This document shows, in pieces, positions 8,044 through 16,298 of a stretch of DNA of 29,237 nt (the stretch's first letter is position 1; every line of letters starts with the position of its first letter). The stretch is from JANXSG01 sp038203935. GTDB lineage: Bacteria; Armatimonadota; Chthonomonadetes; Chthonomonadales; Chthonomonadaceae. Position numbers and translations under genes: made by a program. The notes below the pieces were generated by a model. That model saw only the letters and a program-made list of their open reading frames with translations, did no database searches and was not told the origin of the DNA. The stretch lies in the NCBI GenBank assembly GCA_038203935.1, contig JBBRDM010000053.1, positions 1 through 29,237 of the forward strand, given 5' to 3'.

Positions 8044-8963
8044 CAGATTTTCTCTCCCAGTTGCTTTTTACAGCTGTGAATGAGACTGTCCACAGCGATT
8101 TTGAGTGATGTCAAAGAATCATGGAACTGTCTAAGTTCCGGAGTAGTCATGTTGGATACGTTTATCGAGGATAGTCCGGGAAGGAAATCCAAAACGTGCT
8201 GAGTATTGGCAGATATCCGCATCGGGGGATCCGTTGCCTTCATACTCTCCAGATAGTTTCCAGCCGGGTCGTTATCATCCCCGAAGAATTTAGAAAGATG
8301 ACCTGCAGCAGAATTGAAAATCTCTTCAGATCGGCCAGGCTGCTTTTTAAGGGCTTTCACCAGATTCCCAGTGTCTTCACTGGATAGTTTTTGATCCTTA
8401 ATTCTATCTGCAACGGCGCTTTGGAGTTCGGGAGTGCCGCTGAGTTGTTTCAAAAAACGGGCATGTTTTTCGGTGATCTGGCCATCAGCAGGTCTGTTAG
8501 GGCTGGAAACGACCGCTTCACCTATATTGTCGGGAAGTGAAAGCAGATCGAGAAGATAGCTGATAGTACGTTCGGAAAGACCGAGCCGGCCTGATATTTC
8601 ACGATTGGTTAGGCTTAGAGAATGTTTGACATAGGAAATTGCTTTTGCCTTTTCGAGAGGCTGTAAATCTTCCCGCTGAAGATTTTCAATGAGCTGTTCG
8701 GTAAGTATTTCATCTTTAGCCAGATGCTTAATTATACAGGGAACCGTTTCCAGCTTTATCATTGCCGCTGAGCGCCATCTGCGCTCTCCTGAAATTAACC
8801 GGAAACGGTCTTCTTCTGGAAGTCGTGTTACTGTTATAGGATTGAGTAATCCGTGCTGTTTAATGCTGTCCGCCAGACCACGCAGACTCTCTTCGCTCAT
8901 AGTTTTTCTTGGCTGATTGGGGTCAACTGAGATGCTGTCAAGGGGAATTTCAAGGACTTCCAA
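8043..8963 (-). CDS. ParB/RepB/Spo0J-family DNA-binding protein
   Basis: 306-residue ParB-family protein. The N-terminal ParB/Srx domain contains box I, LISGERRWRSAAM (GERRWRSA at 59-66), the CTP-binding motif of ParB clamps, and box II, ENLQREDLQPLEKA (about 93-106). A helix-turn-helix follows (LTNREISGRLGLSERTISYLLDLLSLP). The C-terminal part is helical and could be the dimerisation domain. No parA or parS site is seen nearby, so it may be a second, non-chromosome-segregation ParB paralogue or simply be separated from parA. Translation starts at TTG 8963, with GGAGG 10 nt upstream. It is co-transcribed with yajQ. Confidence 0.9.
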   Translation of the reverse strand: MEVLEIPLDSISVDPNQPRKTMSEESLRGLADSIKQHGLLNPITVTRLPEEDRFRLISGERRWRSAAMIKLETVPCIIKHLAKDEILTEQLIENLQREDLQPLEKAKAISYVKHSLSLTNREISGRLGLSERTISYLLDLLSLPDNIGEAVVSSPNRPADGQITEKHARFLKQLSGTPELQSAVADRIKDQKLSSEDTGNLVKALKKQPGRSEEIFNSAAGHLSKFFGDDNDPAGNYLESMKATDPPMRISANTQHVLDFLPGLSSINVSNMTTPELRQFHDSLTSLKIAVDSLIHSCKKQLGEKI

Positions 8964-8995
8964 GGGGATATTGCCTCCTGCAATTCAATAGAAGA

Positions 8996-9024
8996 ATTAT
9001 AGCAGAGCATCGGCCCGAAGTCAA
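8996..9024 (-). promoter_or_regulatory. Sigma70-type promoter of the parB-yajQ operon
   Basis: On the minus strand: -35 TTGACT (9024-9019), a spacer of exactly 17 nt, and -10 TATAAT (9001-8996) preceded by TGC, giving an extended -10 as well. The transcription start would be near 8989, leaving a leader of about 26 nt before the TTG start codon of parB. Confidence 0.75.
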
Positions 9025-9097
9025 CCGGAAAAGCAGAACGATGCGCTATACAAGCGATGTTCGAGTAAGTGTGGTAGAGGAAAAATATTAATTTACT

Positions 9098-9147
9098 AAT
9101 AAAGTACGATTCTTAGCAATAAATTACGATTTATTATGGAATCGTAA
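9098..9147. repeat. Operator-like TACGAT repeats upstream of the HD-GYP gene
   Basis: Two direct copies of AATAAAnTACGATT begin at 9098 and 9118, exactly 20 bp (two helical turns) apart. An inverted copy, AATCGTAA, lies at 9140-9147. The second and third copies also form an inverted repeat (TTACGATT, 8-nt spacer, AATCGTAA). The block ends 10 bp before the -35 element of the downstream gene, a position suited to an activator or regulator site. The binding protein is unknown. Confidence 0.45.
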
Positions 9148-9157
9148 GCAAATATGC

Positions 9158-9186
9158 TTGACAGTAGTTGAATGAGGTTGTATACT
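9158..9186 (+). promoter_or_regulatory. Near-consensus sigma70 promoter of the HD-GYP response regulator
   Basis: Perfect -35 TTGACA (9158-9163), a 17-nt spacer, and -10 TATACT (9181-9186). Transcription would start near 9193. This rules out the in-frame ATG at 9168, which lies inside the promoter, and supports translation from 9240. Confidence 0.8.
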
Positions 9187-9239
9187 ACCCAAGTACCTGT
9201 TGGGTTTCCGCTACCGTTATTTACTTGTGGGAGAACCAA

Positions 9240-10343
9240 ATGGTGAGTATGGCTCAATTGCCCGATAACAGCTCCGAGTCTTGGAATGACTGTAATGAAG
9301 ATTCTCAAGGTCAGAATTCAGAATCAAGCTTCAGCTATAACATTCCTGCTAATTCCGAAGCAGAATCTGCAAAAGTAATTATTCCTCGCTCTAAACGTAT
9401 TCTGGTAGTCGATGACGATTCATGGGTATGTGATGTTATTGCGAGAGTTCTGGTAAGGCATAAATACTTCGTTTCGACTGCACCGAGTGGAGAGCACGCG
9501 CTTGATCTCCTTCTCTTGTCGGATTATGATCTTGTTATTTCAGATATGATGCTGTCCGGAATAACAGGTCTGGATTTGACCACTAAGATTGTTGAGCAGT
9601 ACCCCCATCTTCCTGTTATTTTGATTACGGCACACAGTGATACCGATCTGATGAAGCGCGCGCTCCGTGAAGGCGCCAGCGATTTCATTCCAAAGCCATT
9701 CAATATTGAAACAGTTCCCATGGTTGTAGAGCGCAATCTTGAGCGTCACGCGTTGGCTGAAGAACAGAAGATCAAACGCGACGATAATTTAATGTTTACA
9801 ACGGTGCATGCACTGGCAGCCGCAATTGACGCCAAGGAGCCATTCACTGCTGAACACTCACGCCGTGTGGCGGCGCTCAGCCTTATCCTGGCAGATGGAA
9901 TGGGACTTTCGGAAGCAGACAAGCAGTGCCTGGAACTTGCGGCTCAGGTTCATGACGTGGGCAAAATAGGGGTGCCGGATTTCATTTTGAATAAGCCGGG
10001 TAAATTGAATGAAGAGGAGTGGCAGGCAATGCTTCTCCATCCCGTCCAGGGAGCGGAGATGGTGGGGCGAGTGAAACAATTAGCCACAGTCGCGGAAGTG
10101 ATTCGCCATCATCACGAGCGCATAGATGGAACAGGCTATCCAGATGGCCTGAAAGCGGATGAAATACCTCTGCTATCCAGGATGATCTCAGTAGTTGATG
10201 CATTCGAAGTGATGACTTCTGATAGGGTATATAGAACTAGATGTACAAAAGAAGCTGCATTCCAAACTCTGATCGACTGTTCTGGAACGCAGTTCGATTC
10301 TGCCGTTGTTCAAACCTTTATCAAGCTGAATGCGCTTATATAA
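9240..10343 (+). CDS. Response regulator with REC and HD-GYP domains
   Basis: 367 residues. A variable, Ser/Asn-rich N-terminus (1-50) precedes a receiver domain (about 52-165: acidic pocket VVDDD, phospho-acceptor D102 in ISDMMLSG, conserved Thr/Ala at 130-131, K152 in PKPF). An HD-GYP domain follows (about 185-350) with HSRR, HD at 238-239 in VHDVGKIGVPD, HHHERIDGTGYP and DAFEVMTSDRVYR. HD-GYP domains hydrolyse cyclic di-GMP to GMP or pGpG, and the full HD/GYP residues suggest an active phosphodiesterase controlled by phosphorylation. No partner kinase is in the window. The ATG at 9240 has GGGAG 6 nt upstream and lies just downstream of the mapped promoter. Confidence 0.93.
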   Translation: MVSMAQLPDNSSESWNDCNEDSQGQNSESSFSYNIPANSEAESAKVIIPRSKRILVVDDDSWVCDVIARVLVRHKYFVSTAPSGEHALDLLLLSDYDLVISDMMLSGITGLDLTTKIVEQYPHLPVILITAHSDTDLMKRALREGASDFIPKPFNIETVPMVVERNLERHALAEEQKIKRDDNLMFTTVHALAAAIDAKEPFTAEHSRRVAALSLILADGMGLSEADKQCLELAAQVHDVGKIGVPDFILNKPGKLNEEEWQAMLLHPVQGAEMVGRVKQLATVAEVIRHHHERIDGTGYPDGLKADEIPLLSRMISVVDAFEVMTSDRVYRTRCTKEAAFQTLIDCSGTQFDSAVVQTFIKLNALI

Positions 10344-10372
10344 ATGTCTTTTCAAGCATCGGACAGCTCTAT

Positions 10373-11560
10373 TTACTTCGCGCCATGCATAGGGATATGC
10401 TCTTCCATCTCGATTCTGATATCATCCAGATTATTGAGTTCCACAGCTGCCAGAGTACGATGCCCTGCCTGGAACTGGAGATAACATCTTCGGATGTAGA
10501 CATCCATTTTCTTACGAAAGAGTTTTTCATCGAATTTGTGGGCGTGCTGAACGATTTCTTCACGATCAAAATTAGTGTTTTCAAACTGCTGAATTGCTTC
10601 CATCAAGCTCTCTTCAGTTTGAGAATAGAAGAATATACCGGTCTTATCAGCAACTACTGTTTCTTCGACACCACCCTTGCCAAATGCGATCACGGGAGTT
10701 CCAGCTGCCTGTGCTTCGACCGGAAGTATACCAAAGTCTTCTTCGCCTGGGAAAAGAAGGGCGCGGGCATTGCTAAGGTATTTGGCTACGGCTTCGTCTG
10801 ACTGCCATCCTAAAAACTGTACCGAGGGTCCAGCCATTTCCTTTAGTTTTTGTTCCGATCTTCCTGTACCAATAACCATCAGCTTTTTATTTAGTCTGGT
10901 GCAGGCGGCCACTGCTAGATCAATACGCTTGTAAGGAACGAGGCGCGATACGACTACATAATAGTCATCAATTTTTTGACTGATTCGAAATCGGTCTGTT
11001 TCGACGGGCGGAAGAATAACCGCGGCTTCGCGACGATAGTGCTTGCGGATACGCTGGCGCACAGTTTCCGAAATCGCAATAAAATAATCCACATTATTGG
11101 TTGTCTGAACATCCCATATCCGGAAGTAGTGCAGTAGTAAACGAATGCCCCATTTCATCAATCGGTTATGATCGCTGCGCATACTTTTATGATACATATC
11201 CCACGCAAACCGCATAGGAGTGTAGCAGTAGCAGATGTGGCAGGTATCGCTGTTTGTCAGAATACTTTTGGCGGCTACATAGCTGGATGAAATAACTACA
11301 TCGAACTCAGCGAGATCAAAATCCTGGAAGGCGAGCATATACAGAGGCAATAGTTTATCACTGCGTCGTGTCAGGAACTTAGGCAGCTTCTGCATATACG
11401 AGGTACGAATATCCATCGTTTTAAAAATAGGCGATAGATTATCGTAATCAACAAAACTGGTGTATATAGGGGCATCAGGATAGAGTTCATGCAGCGCCAA
11501 AATTACTTTTTCTGCACCGCCAACGACATCCAATCGTTCATGTACTATAGCAATTCTCAT
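10373..11560 (-). CDS. GT4-family glycosyltransferase
   Basis: 395-residue GT-B fold glycosyltransferase of the GT4 group. The N-terminal MRIAIVHERLDVVGGAEKV (glycine-rich acceptor loop) and the C-terminal nucleotide-sugar domain (VVVSRLVPYKRIDLAV, FLGWQSDEAVAKYL, and the E-x7-E motif in GEEDFGILPVEAQAAGTPVIAFGKGG) are clear. It probably transfers a sugar from a nucleotide donor onto a lipid-linked or polysaccharide acceptor at the inner membrane; donor and acceptor cannot be told. The ATG at 11560 matches the family start; the reading frame extends 12 codons upstream, but those residues are unconserved. It lies 136 bp after argH on the same strand and converges with the HD-GYP gene, their stops being 29 bp apart. 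Confidence 0.9.
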   Translation of the reverse strand: MRIAIVHERLDVVGGAEKVILALHELYPDAPIYTSFVDYDNLSPIFKTMDIRTSYMQKLPKFLTRRSDKLLPLYMLAFQDFDLAEFDVVISSSYVAAKSILTNSDTCHICYCYTPMRFAWDMYHKSMRSDHNRLMKWGIRLLLHYFRIWDVQTTNNVDYFIAISETVRQRIRKHYRREAAVILPPVETDRFRISQKIDDYYVVVSRLVPYKRIDLAVAACTRLNKKLMVIGTGRSEQKLKEMAGPSVQFLGWQSDEAVAKYLSNARALLFPGEEDFGILPVEAQAAGTPVIAFGKGGVEETVVADKTGIFFYSQTEESLMEAIQQFENTNFDREEIVQHAHKFDEKLFRKKMDVYIRRCYLQFQAGHRTLAAVELNNLDDIRIEMEEHIPMHGAK

Positions 11561-11696
11561 AAGATTCACTTTCTTCCGGCTTCGTAACAGCAGCACGGCA
11601 ATATGATGGCAGTATAGTGCTTAACAATTGCCCCGGACCTTCTGGAGTATACGTCTTGATCGATCGTCCATTTCTTCCGATATGCCTGCGTCATCC

Positions 11697-13103
11697 TTAC
11701 GCTCTGCAGATTTCTCTGGCGAACTTATGCCTTGCCACCGCTTTGTTCCACTGTTCGCGCACCGCAGCAGGAGCTGTTCCGCCTCTGGAATTCCGTGCTC
11801 CAACACTATATTCAACTTTGATTACCGAAAGAATATCCTGAGGATTTTCCGATAAATGCGGCGAGAGTTTTGCAAATTGCTCTGCCGTCAGGTCTTCCAG
11901 GCTCAAACCTGCTTCTTCGCAGTAACGCACTACTCTTCCAACTATCTCATGGGCTTCCCGGAAAGGCAGGCCTCGACGAACCAGTAAGTCAGCAAGATCG
12001 GTAGCAGTGGAATAGTCCATTTCTGCCGCCTCTCTCATTCGTTTTCTATTGAAATTTGCTGTTTTTAAGGTTCTGTTCAAGGCAGGGATTACAAGATGCA
12101 GCGTATCGATTGTATCGAATAACGGCTCTTTATCCTCCTGCATATCCTTATTATAGGCCAGCGGTAAACCCTTCATTAACACCAGCAGCGTGGTAAGCGC
12201 CCCATAAACTCTTCCTGTTTTACCACGAACCAGTTCTGCGACATCTGGATTTTTTTTCTGTGGCATTATACTGCTGCCAGTAGTAACTGTGTCATCTAGT
12301 GAGACGAACCTGAACTCAGGGCTGTTCCAAAGTATGATCTCTTCAGCCAGCCTGGAAAGATGCATCATTAATATACTGGCACAGGATAAAAATTCTACTG
12401 CAAAATCTCGATCCGCCACGGCATCCAGGCTATTTTCCAGTATTTCAGTAAATCCAAGGCTCTCGGCCACCATCATACGATCGATCGCGAAACCGGTGCC
12501 CGCCAATGCTCCTGCTCCGAGTGGAAGCCGATTCACTCTACTATAGGTATCTTTCAGCCGCTCCCGATCTCTATCCACCATCCAAAAATAGGCGAGAATA
12601 TGATGTGCAAGAACAACCGGCTGAGCATGCTGCAAATGAGTAAATCCCGGCAATATAGTATCTATCTCACTATTGGCAATATCTATTAGAGTGCTTTGGA
12701 AGTCAGATAGTTCAGAATCTATTAAATTGATTTCTTCGCGCAGGTATAGTCGGATATCTGTTGCTATCTGGTCATTTCTGCTGCGTGCCGTGTGCAGCTT
12801 GCCTGCCACCGTTCCAATGCGTTCGCGCAATAACCATTCTACTGCGCTATGAACGTCTTCTGCATCTTCAGGCAGTAAGATTTTTCCCGAGCTTAGATCT
12901 GCTGCAATGGCGTTTAATCCATCACAAATTTGTGCTGCTTCGGACACTGTGATTATTCCGACAGCGCCCAGCATCTGTGCATGGGCAACACTGCCTTGAA
13001 TATCTTCAGACCACAATCTAGCATCAAATGAAAGAGAATTGTTCAGCCTTTCGATGAGCGCATCTGTCTTCCCATCGAACCGGCCTCCCCAGAGTTTTTG
13101 CAA
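11697..13103 (-). CDS. argH: Argininosuccinate lyase
   Basis: Last step of arginine synthesis: cleaves argininosuccinate to arginine and fumarate. 468 residues, the usual length. Diagnostic blocks are KLWGGRFDGKTD at the N-terminus, TARSRNDQIATDIRLYLR, LPGFTHLQHAQPV, and the fumarase/aspartase-superfamily signature GSSIMPQKKNPD with its catalytic serine loop. Translation starts at TTG (13103); GGGAG lies 7 nt upstream and the N-terminus matches family proteins. It is the last arg gene of the cluster, 127 bp after argG, a gap that holds a perfect 12-bp inverted repeat. Confidence 0.96.
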   Translation of the reverse strand: MQKLWGGRFDGKTDALIERLNNSLSFDARLWSEDIQGSVAHAQMLGAVGIITVSEAAQICDGLNAIAADLSSGKILLPEDAEDVHSAVEWLLRERIGTVAGKLHTARSRNDQIATDIRLYLREEINLIDSELSDFQSTLIDIANSEIDTILPGFTHLQHAQPVVLAHHILAYFWMVDRDRERLKDTYSRVNRLPLGAGALAGTGFAIDRMMVAESLGFTEILENSLDAVADRDFAVEFLSCASILMMHLSRLAEEIILWNSPEFRFVSLDDTVTTGSSIMPQKKNPDVAELVRGKTGRVYGALTTLLVLMKGLPLAYNKDMQEDKEPLFDTIDTLHLVIPALNRTLKTANFNRKRMREAAEMDYSTATDLADLLVRRGLPFREAHEIVGRVVRYCEEAGLSLEDLTAEQFAKLSPHLSENPQDILSVIKVEYSVGARNSRGGTAPAAVREQWNKAVARHKFAREICRA

Positions 13104-13157
13104 CAGCTTACTCCCGATTATACCACGAATAAATCTTGTCTTTTCCGTTCAAAAGCA

Positions 13158-13218
13158 ATAATCCTTGAAAAACTAGTATTTACAAATGGAGATCAAATTA
13201 TGCAAATTCAAGGATTAT
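13158..13218. repeat. Perfect 12-bp inverted repeat between argG and argH
   Basis: Arms ATAATCCTTGAA (13158-13169) and TTCAAGGATTAT (13207-13218) are perfectly complementary around a 37-nt AT-rich loop. In the minus-strand transcript it would form a stem about 55 nt before the argH start. It is AU-rich with no proper U-run, so it is a poor terminator. The TCAAGGATTAT sequence of one arm also occurs as the ribosome-binding region in front of argC (around 20736-20746). Confidence 0.5.
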
Positions 13219-13230
13219 CGCCAGCATTTC

Positions 13231-14454
13231 TTAGGATTTGAGGCTCTGTTTCAGCAGCCAGTACATGCGAGATTGCAGGCCGTGAGTCTTAACCATTCCA
13301 AGTGATTCAGCCTGATTAAAAGTTTTACTATCGAACGAAGCTAGATCTTCATTATAAAGAGCGTAAGGACTGGATCTGCCAACTACTACCGCACTGCCTT
13401 TGGCAAGCCTCATATTTACAAATCCGCTCACTCTGGTTTGTATGGAATTAATGAATGCTTCCAGATCTTCTTTTAATGGGTCGAACCACAGGCCTTTATA
13501 AGCCAGTTCACCCCATTCGCGATCGACCATCGACTTGAACTTGAGTTCGCCCTGTGTGCTCACAAGTGCTTCTAAAGCTTTATGAGCGGCTAGAAGGACA
13601 ACAGCTGCAGGGCATTCGTAATTTTCTCTGACTTTAAGACCAAGCATTCGGTCTTCCATAATATCAACTCTGCCCACTCCATTTTCGCCGGCAATTTTGT
13701 TCATCTCCAGAACGAGCTCGAGAGGGGATAGTTGTTGATCATCAAGTGAGACAGGGACTCCATTTTCGAACCCAATTTTAAGAATACGCGGGGTATCCGG
13801 ACAGTCTTTCAGGCCACGGGTCCACTGGAATATATCTTCAGGCGGTGCATATCCTGGCTCTTCGAGGTGGCCGCCTTCGATACTTCTGCCCCAGAGATTT
13901 TCATCGATGCTCCAAATTTTATCTCGTGTTTGTGGAATCTCGACGCCATGTGCTTCCGCATAATCAATCTCTTCAGTGCGAGTCCAGGGCTCACGTGAAC
14001 CGTTAGCAAGCAGCCTGCCTTCGCGCATCGGTGCAATAATTTCTGCATCTGGCGTGATGGTGCGCATGATATACTCGATGCGGAACTGGTCGTTACCTTT
14101 ACCTGTGCAGCCATGGCCAAATGCGTTTGCGCCCAGCTCTTTTGCTTTTTCCACTGCCTTGAGCGCGATCAGGGGACGCGCGATGCTCGTAGAGATCGGA
14201 TATCCCTGATAATCTCCATTCGCTCGTACGGACGGCCAGCAATACTGTTCAACAAATTCGGATTTCGCATCAACAGTATAGTGTTCGGTTTTTAGCCCGC
14301 GAGCGCGTTCTTCCGCCTGACGAATATCTTCTGCGGGCTGTCCCACATCGACAGTGACGGTGATCACATGCTCAAACCCATACTCTTCTCTCATCAACGG
14401 AATACAGACCGAGGTATCTAAACCTCCTGAGTACACTAAAACAATGGTTCGCAT
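13231..14454 (-). CDS. argG: Argininosuccinate synthase
   Basis: ATP-dependent condensation of citrulline and aspartate. 407 residues, full length. The PP-loop motif VLVYSGGLDTS is at residues 5-15, followed by the family blocks AFGHGCTGKGNDQFRIE, SIDENLWGRSIEGG and GVGRVDIMEDRMLGLKVRENYE. ATG at 14454 has AAGGATT upstream. It lies 63 bp after argF and 127 bp before argH, in the same orientation as the whole arg cluster. Confidence 0.97.
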   Translation of the reverse strand: MRTIVLVYSGGLDTSVCIPLMREEYGFEHVITVTVDVGQPAEDIRQAEERARGLKTEHYTVDAKSEFVEQYCWPSVRANGDYQGYPISTSIARPLIALKAVEKAKELGANAFGHGCTGKGNDQFRIEYIMRTITPDAEIIAPMREGRLLANGSREPWTRTEEIDYAEAHGVEIPQTRDKIWSIDENLWGRSIEGGHLEEPGYAPPEDIFQWTRGLKDCPDTPRILKIGFENGVPVSLDDQQLSPLELVLEMNKIAGENGVGRVDIMEDRMLGLKVRENYECPAAVVLLAAHKALEALVSTQGELKFKSMVDREWGELAYKGLWFDPLKEDLEAFINSIQTRVSGFVNMRLAKGSAVVVGRSSPYALYNEDLASFDSKTFNQAESLGMVKTHGLQSRMYWLLKQSLKS

Positions 14455-14517
14455 TCATAATCCTTCTGTAATGTTAGTATAAAATTGAAAAATGAAATTC
14501 ACGATGAAATGAAACAT

Positions 14518-15492
14518 TCATCCCAGCATCAATGATATCAACGCTTTTTGAGTATGCAGTCTGTTTTCCGCTTGGTCCATAATGGTTTTGCCATGAATCT
14601 GCATTACTTCGTGAGAAATTTCCTCACCGCGATGAGCTGGCAGACAATGTAATGCAATGGCATCTGGCTTGGCACTTTTCAATAGCTCTTCACTCATTTG
14701 GTAATTTTTGAAAACAGATGCTCTTTCAGCCTGCTCCGCTTCCTGCCCCATACTGGCCCAAACATCTGTATATACTGCATCTGCATTTCTCACCGCGAGG
14801 CAGGGATCTGTCATTAGTTCAACTACGGCTCCGGTCTCATTACGTCCAATAAGTTCTGCTGCTTGAAAATATTTGTTATCAGGAAAATACCCATGAGGGC
14901 AGGCCGCAGAGATTGAAATGCCCATTTTGGCGCATGCCAGTAAAAGCGCATGCAGCATATTATTTCCATCGCCAACATAAGCAATTTTAAGGGTATTTGG
15001 CGGTGCAGGCTTGTGTTCAAAAAGAGTCAGGAGATCGGCGAAAGTCTGAACTGGATGTTCGCGATCACTCAATGCGTTGATAACAGGAACACTTGCATGT
15101 TGTGCCAGCTCTTCCACGGTCTCATGCTTAAATACTCTGGCAGAAATTATATCGACCCATCGTGAGAGCGCTTCGGCAACATCTGCGGTAGACTCCCTGG
15201 TTCCGAGCCCGATATCCGAAGGCGCTAAATAGATGGCATGCCCACCCATCTGAGCCATGCCTGCTTCAAAACTGACTCGAGTTCGAAGAGAGGGCTTTTC
15301 AAAAATCATTGCAAGCGTACGAGGATAGTCCCAGCGGCATAAATGGGACTTATTTTTATGTGTTGATTTCAATTTTCCGGCATGTAGGAGCACTTCTTTT
15401 ATCTGCGCGCCTGATACGTCGAAAAGCGATACCAGCGATTTGCCCGGCCATGTATTACAATCGTTTTCGGAACTGGAGTTGGGAGGGGACAC
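14518..15492 (-). CDS. argF: Ornithine carbamoyltransferase
   Basis: Forms citrulline from ornithine and carbamoyl phosphate. 324 residues from the chosen start. The carbamoyl-phosphate motif SLRTRVSFE is at about 68-76, followed by HPVQTFADLLTLFEH, the ornithine/SMG-type loop and the C-terminal HCLPAHRGEEI. I chose GTG 15492 because GGAG lies 6 nt upstream; a TTG at 15504 also keeps the frame but has no Shine-Dalgarno. The N-terminus carries about 18 residues more than many OTCs. It is preceded by a 211-bp gap with an imperfect hairpin (15531-15590) and the stand-alone Clp N-domain gene. Confidence 0.94.
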   Translation of the reverse strand: MSPPNSSSENDCNTWPGKSLVSLFDVSGAQIKEVLLHAGKLKSTHKNKSHLCRWDYPRTLAMIFEKPSLRTRVSFEAGMAQMGGHAIYLAPSDIGLGTRESTADVAEALSRWVDIISARVFKHETVEELAQHASVPVINALSDREHPVQTFADLLTLFEHKPAPPNTLKIAYVGDGNNMLHALLLACAKMGISISAACPHGYFPDNKYFQAAELIGRNETGAVVELMTDPCLAVRNADAVYTDVWASMGQEAEQAERASVFKNYQMSEELLKSAKPDAIALHCLPAHRGEEISHEVMQIHGKTIMDQAENRLHTQKALISLMLG

Positions 15493-15530
15493 AACGATCT
15501 CCAATACTGTACGGAAGAAATAATTGAAAT

Positions 15531-15590
15531 ACCGAGCATGCCATGCGGATTAATTCTGTTGCAAGAAATGAAACGCTGGGCATACTCGGT
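15531..15590 (-). repeat. Imperfect hairpin in the leader of argF
   Basis: Arms ACCGAGCATGCC (15531-15542) and GGCATACTCGGT (15579-15590) pair over 12 bp with one non-Watson-Crick position, around a 36-nt loop. In minus-strand RNA it is followed by UAUUUCAAUUAUUUCUU, so it could act as a weak intra-operon terminator or an RNA-processing site. No Arg-rich leader ORF is seen in front of it. Confidence 0.4.
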
Positions 15591-15703
15591 TATTTTCAGA
15601 GTTACGAAAAATATAGGTGAGCTATCCAATAGCTAAACAAACCAGATTCTCAATCAATATGTATAGATTCGACAAACGCTGGACAAAAACCTCTGCAATA
15701 TAT

Positions 15704-16231
15704 TTAAGTTCTGCACAGCATTCTCCAAAGCGAATTGATAGGTTTGCTGCTAACTTGCTTCGTTGAAGTGGAAGCAGGATCCGGTGAGAGCTTATCCGAG
15801 GAATCTATGGGGTCATCAATAATAAATTTGCGAACTTTATCAGAAGTAAGCCCTGCCTCTCGTAATACTCTGCCCCCTAATCCTTCTTCTTCTATAAGCA
15901 GTCCGAGCAGAACATGCCTGGAATCCATATTTTCATGTCCTAAATCCAGCATCTGCTCACCGGCAAGCGCCATAACGTATTGTGCCCTGGGAGTCAGCTT
16001 TAGATTCTCTTCTAGATCATGGTGTCCTTTTTGGCATCGCTTTTTACAAATATCACTGAGTTTTCTACAATTGTATCCATGGTCGTTAAGTATTACGGTC
16101 GCAGAATTGGATTGTTTTAAGAGACCCAACAGGAGATACTCTGTATGAATGAAACGATGATGAAATTTGTTCGCGTAACTTCTTGCATCGTACAATAACT
16201 GTTTTACACCTTGACTTTGATTCGGACGCAT
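15704..16231 (-). CDS. Stand-alone Clp N-terminal-domain protein
   Basis: 175 residues consisting of the double Clp_N repeat found at the N-terminus of ClpC/ClpA, without any AAA+ ATPase module. Repeat 1 is about residues 10-60 (FIHTEYLLLGLL); repeat 2 is about 80-140 (LTPRAQYVMALAGEQMLDLGHENMDSRHVLLGLLIEEEGLGGRVL). The last 35 residues are a Ser/Pro-rich tail. In ClpC the N-domain recruits substrates and adaptors and, in Bacillus subtilis, binds phosphoarginine through one Glu in each repeat. Here the repeat 1 Glu is kept (E31 in TEY) and the repeat 2 position is Arg (R105 in SRH). It sits between argD and argF in the arginine operon. Its function is unknown; substrate adaptor, chaperone-like or regulatory roles are all possible. 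Confidence 0.88.
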   Translation of the reverse strand: MRPNQSQGVKQLLYDARSYANKFHHRFIHTEYLLLGLLKQSNSATVILNDHGYNCRKLSDICKKRCQKGHHDLEENLKLTPRAQYVMALAGEQMLDLGHENMDSRHVLLGLLIEEEGLGGRVLREAGLTSDKVRKFIIDDPIDSSDKLSPDPASTSTKQVSSKPINSLWRMLCRT

Positions 16232-16298
16232 GATCTTGCCTCGTCTAATTTAAATTTCCAGATGGCCTGTAATTCTGCAGACGAGTATGCCATCGGAG

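Noticed and set aside
9168..9239. N-terminal extension of the HD-GYP protein from ATG 9168
   Set aside because: The ATG lies between the -35 and -10 elements of the promoter, so it cannot be on the transcript.
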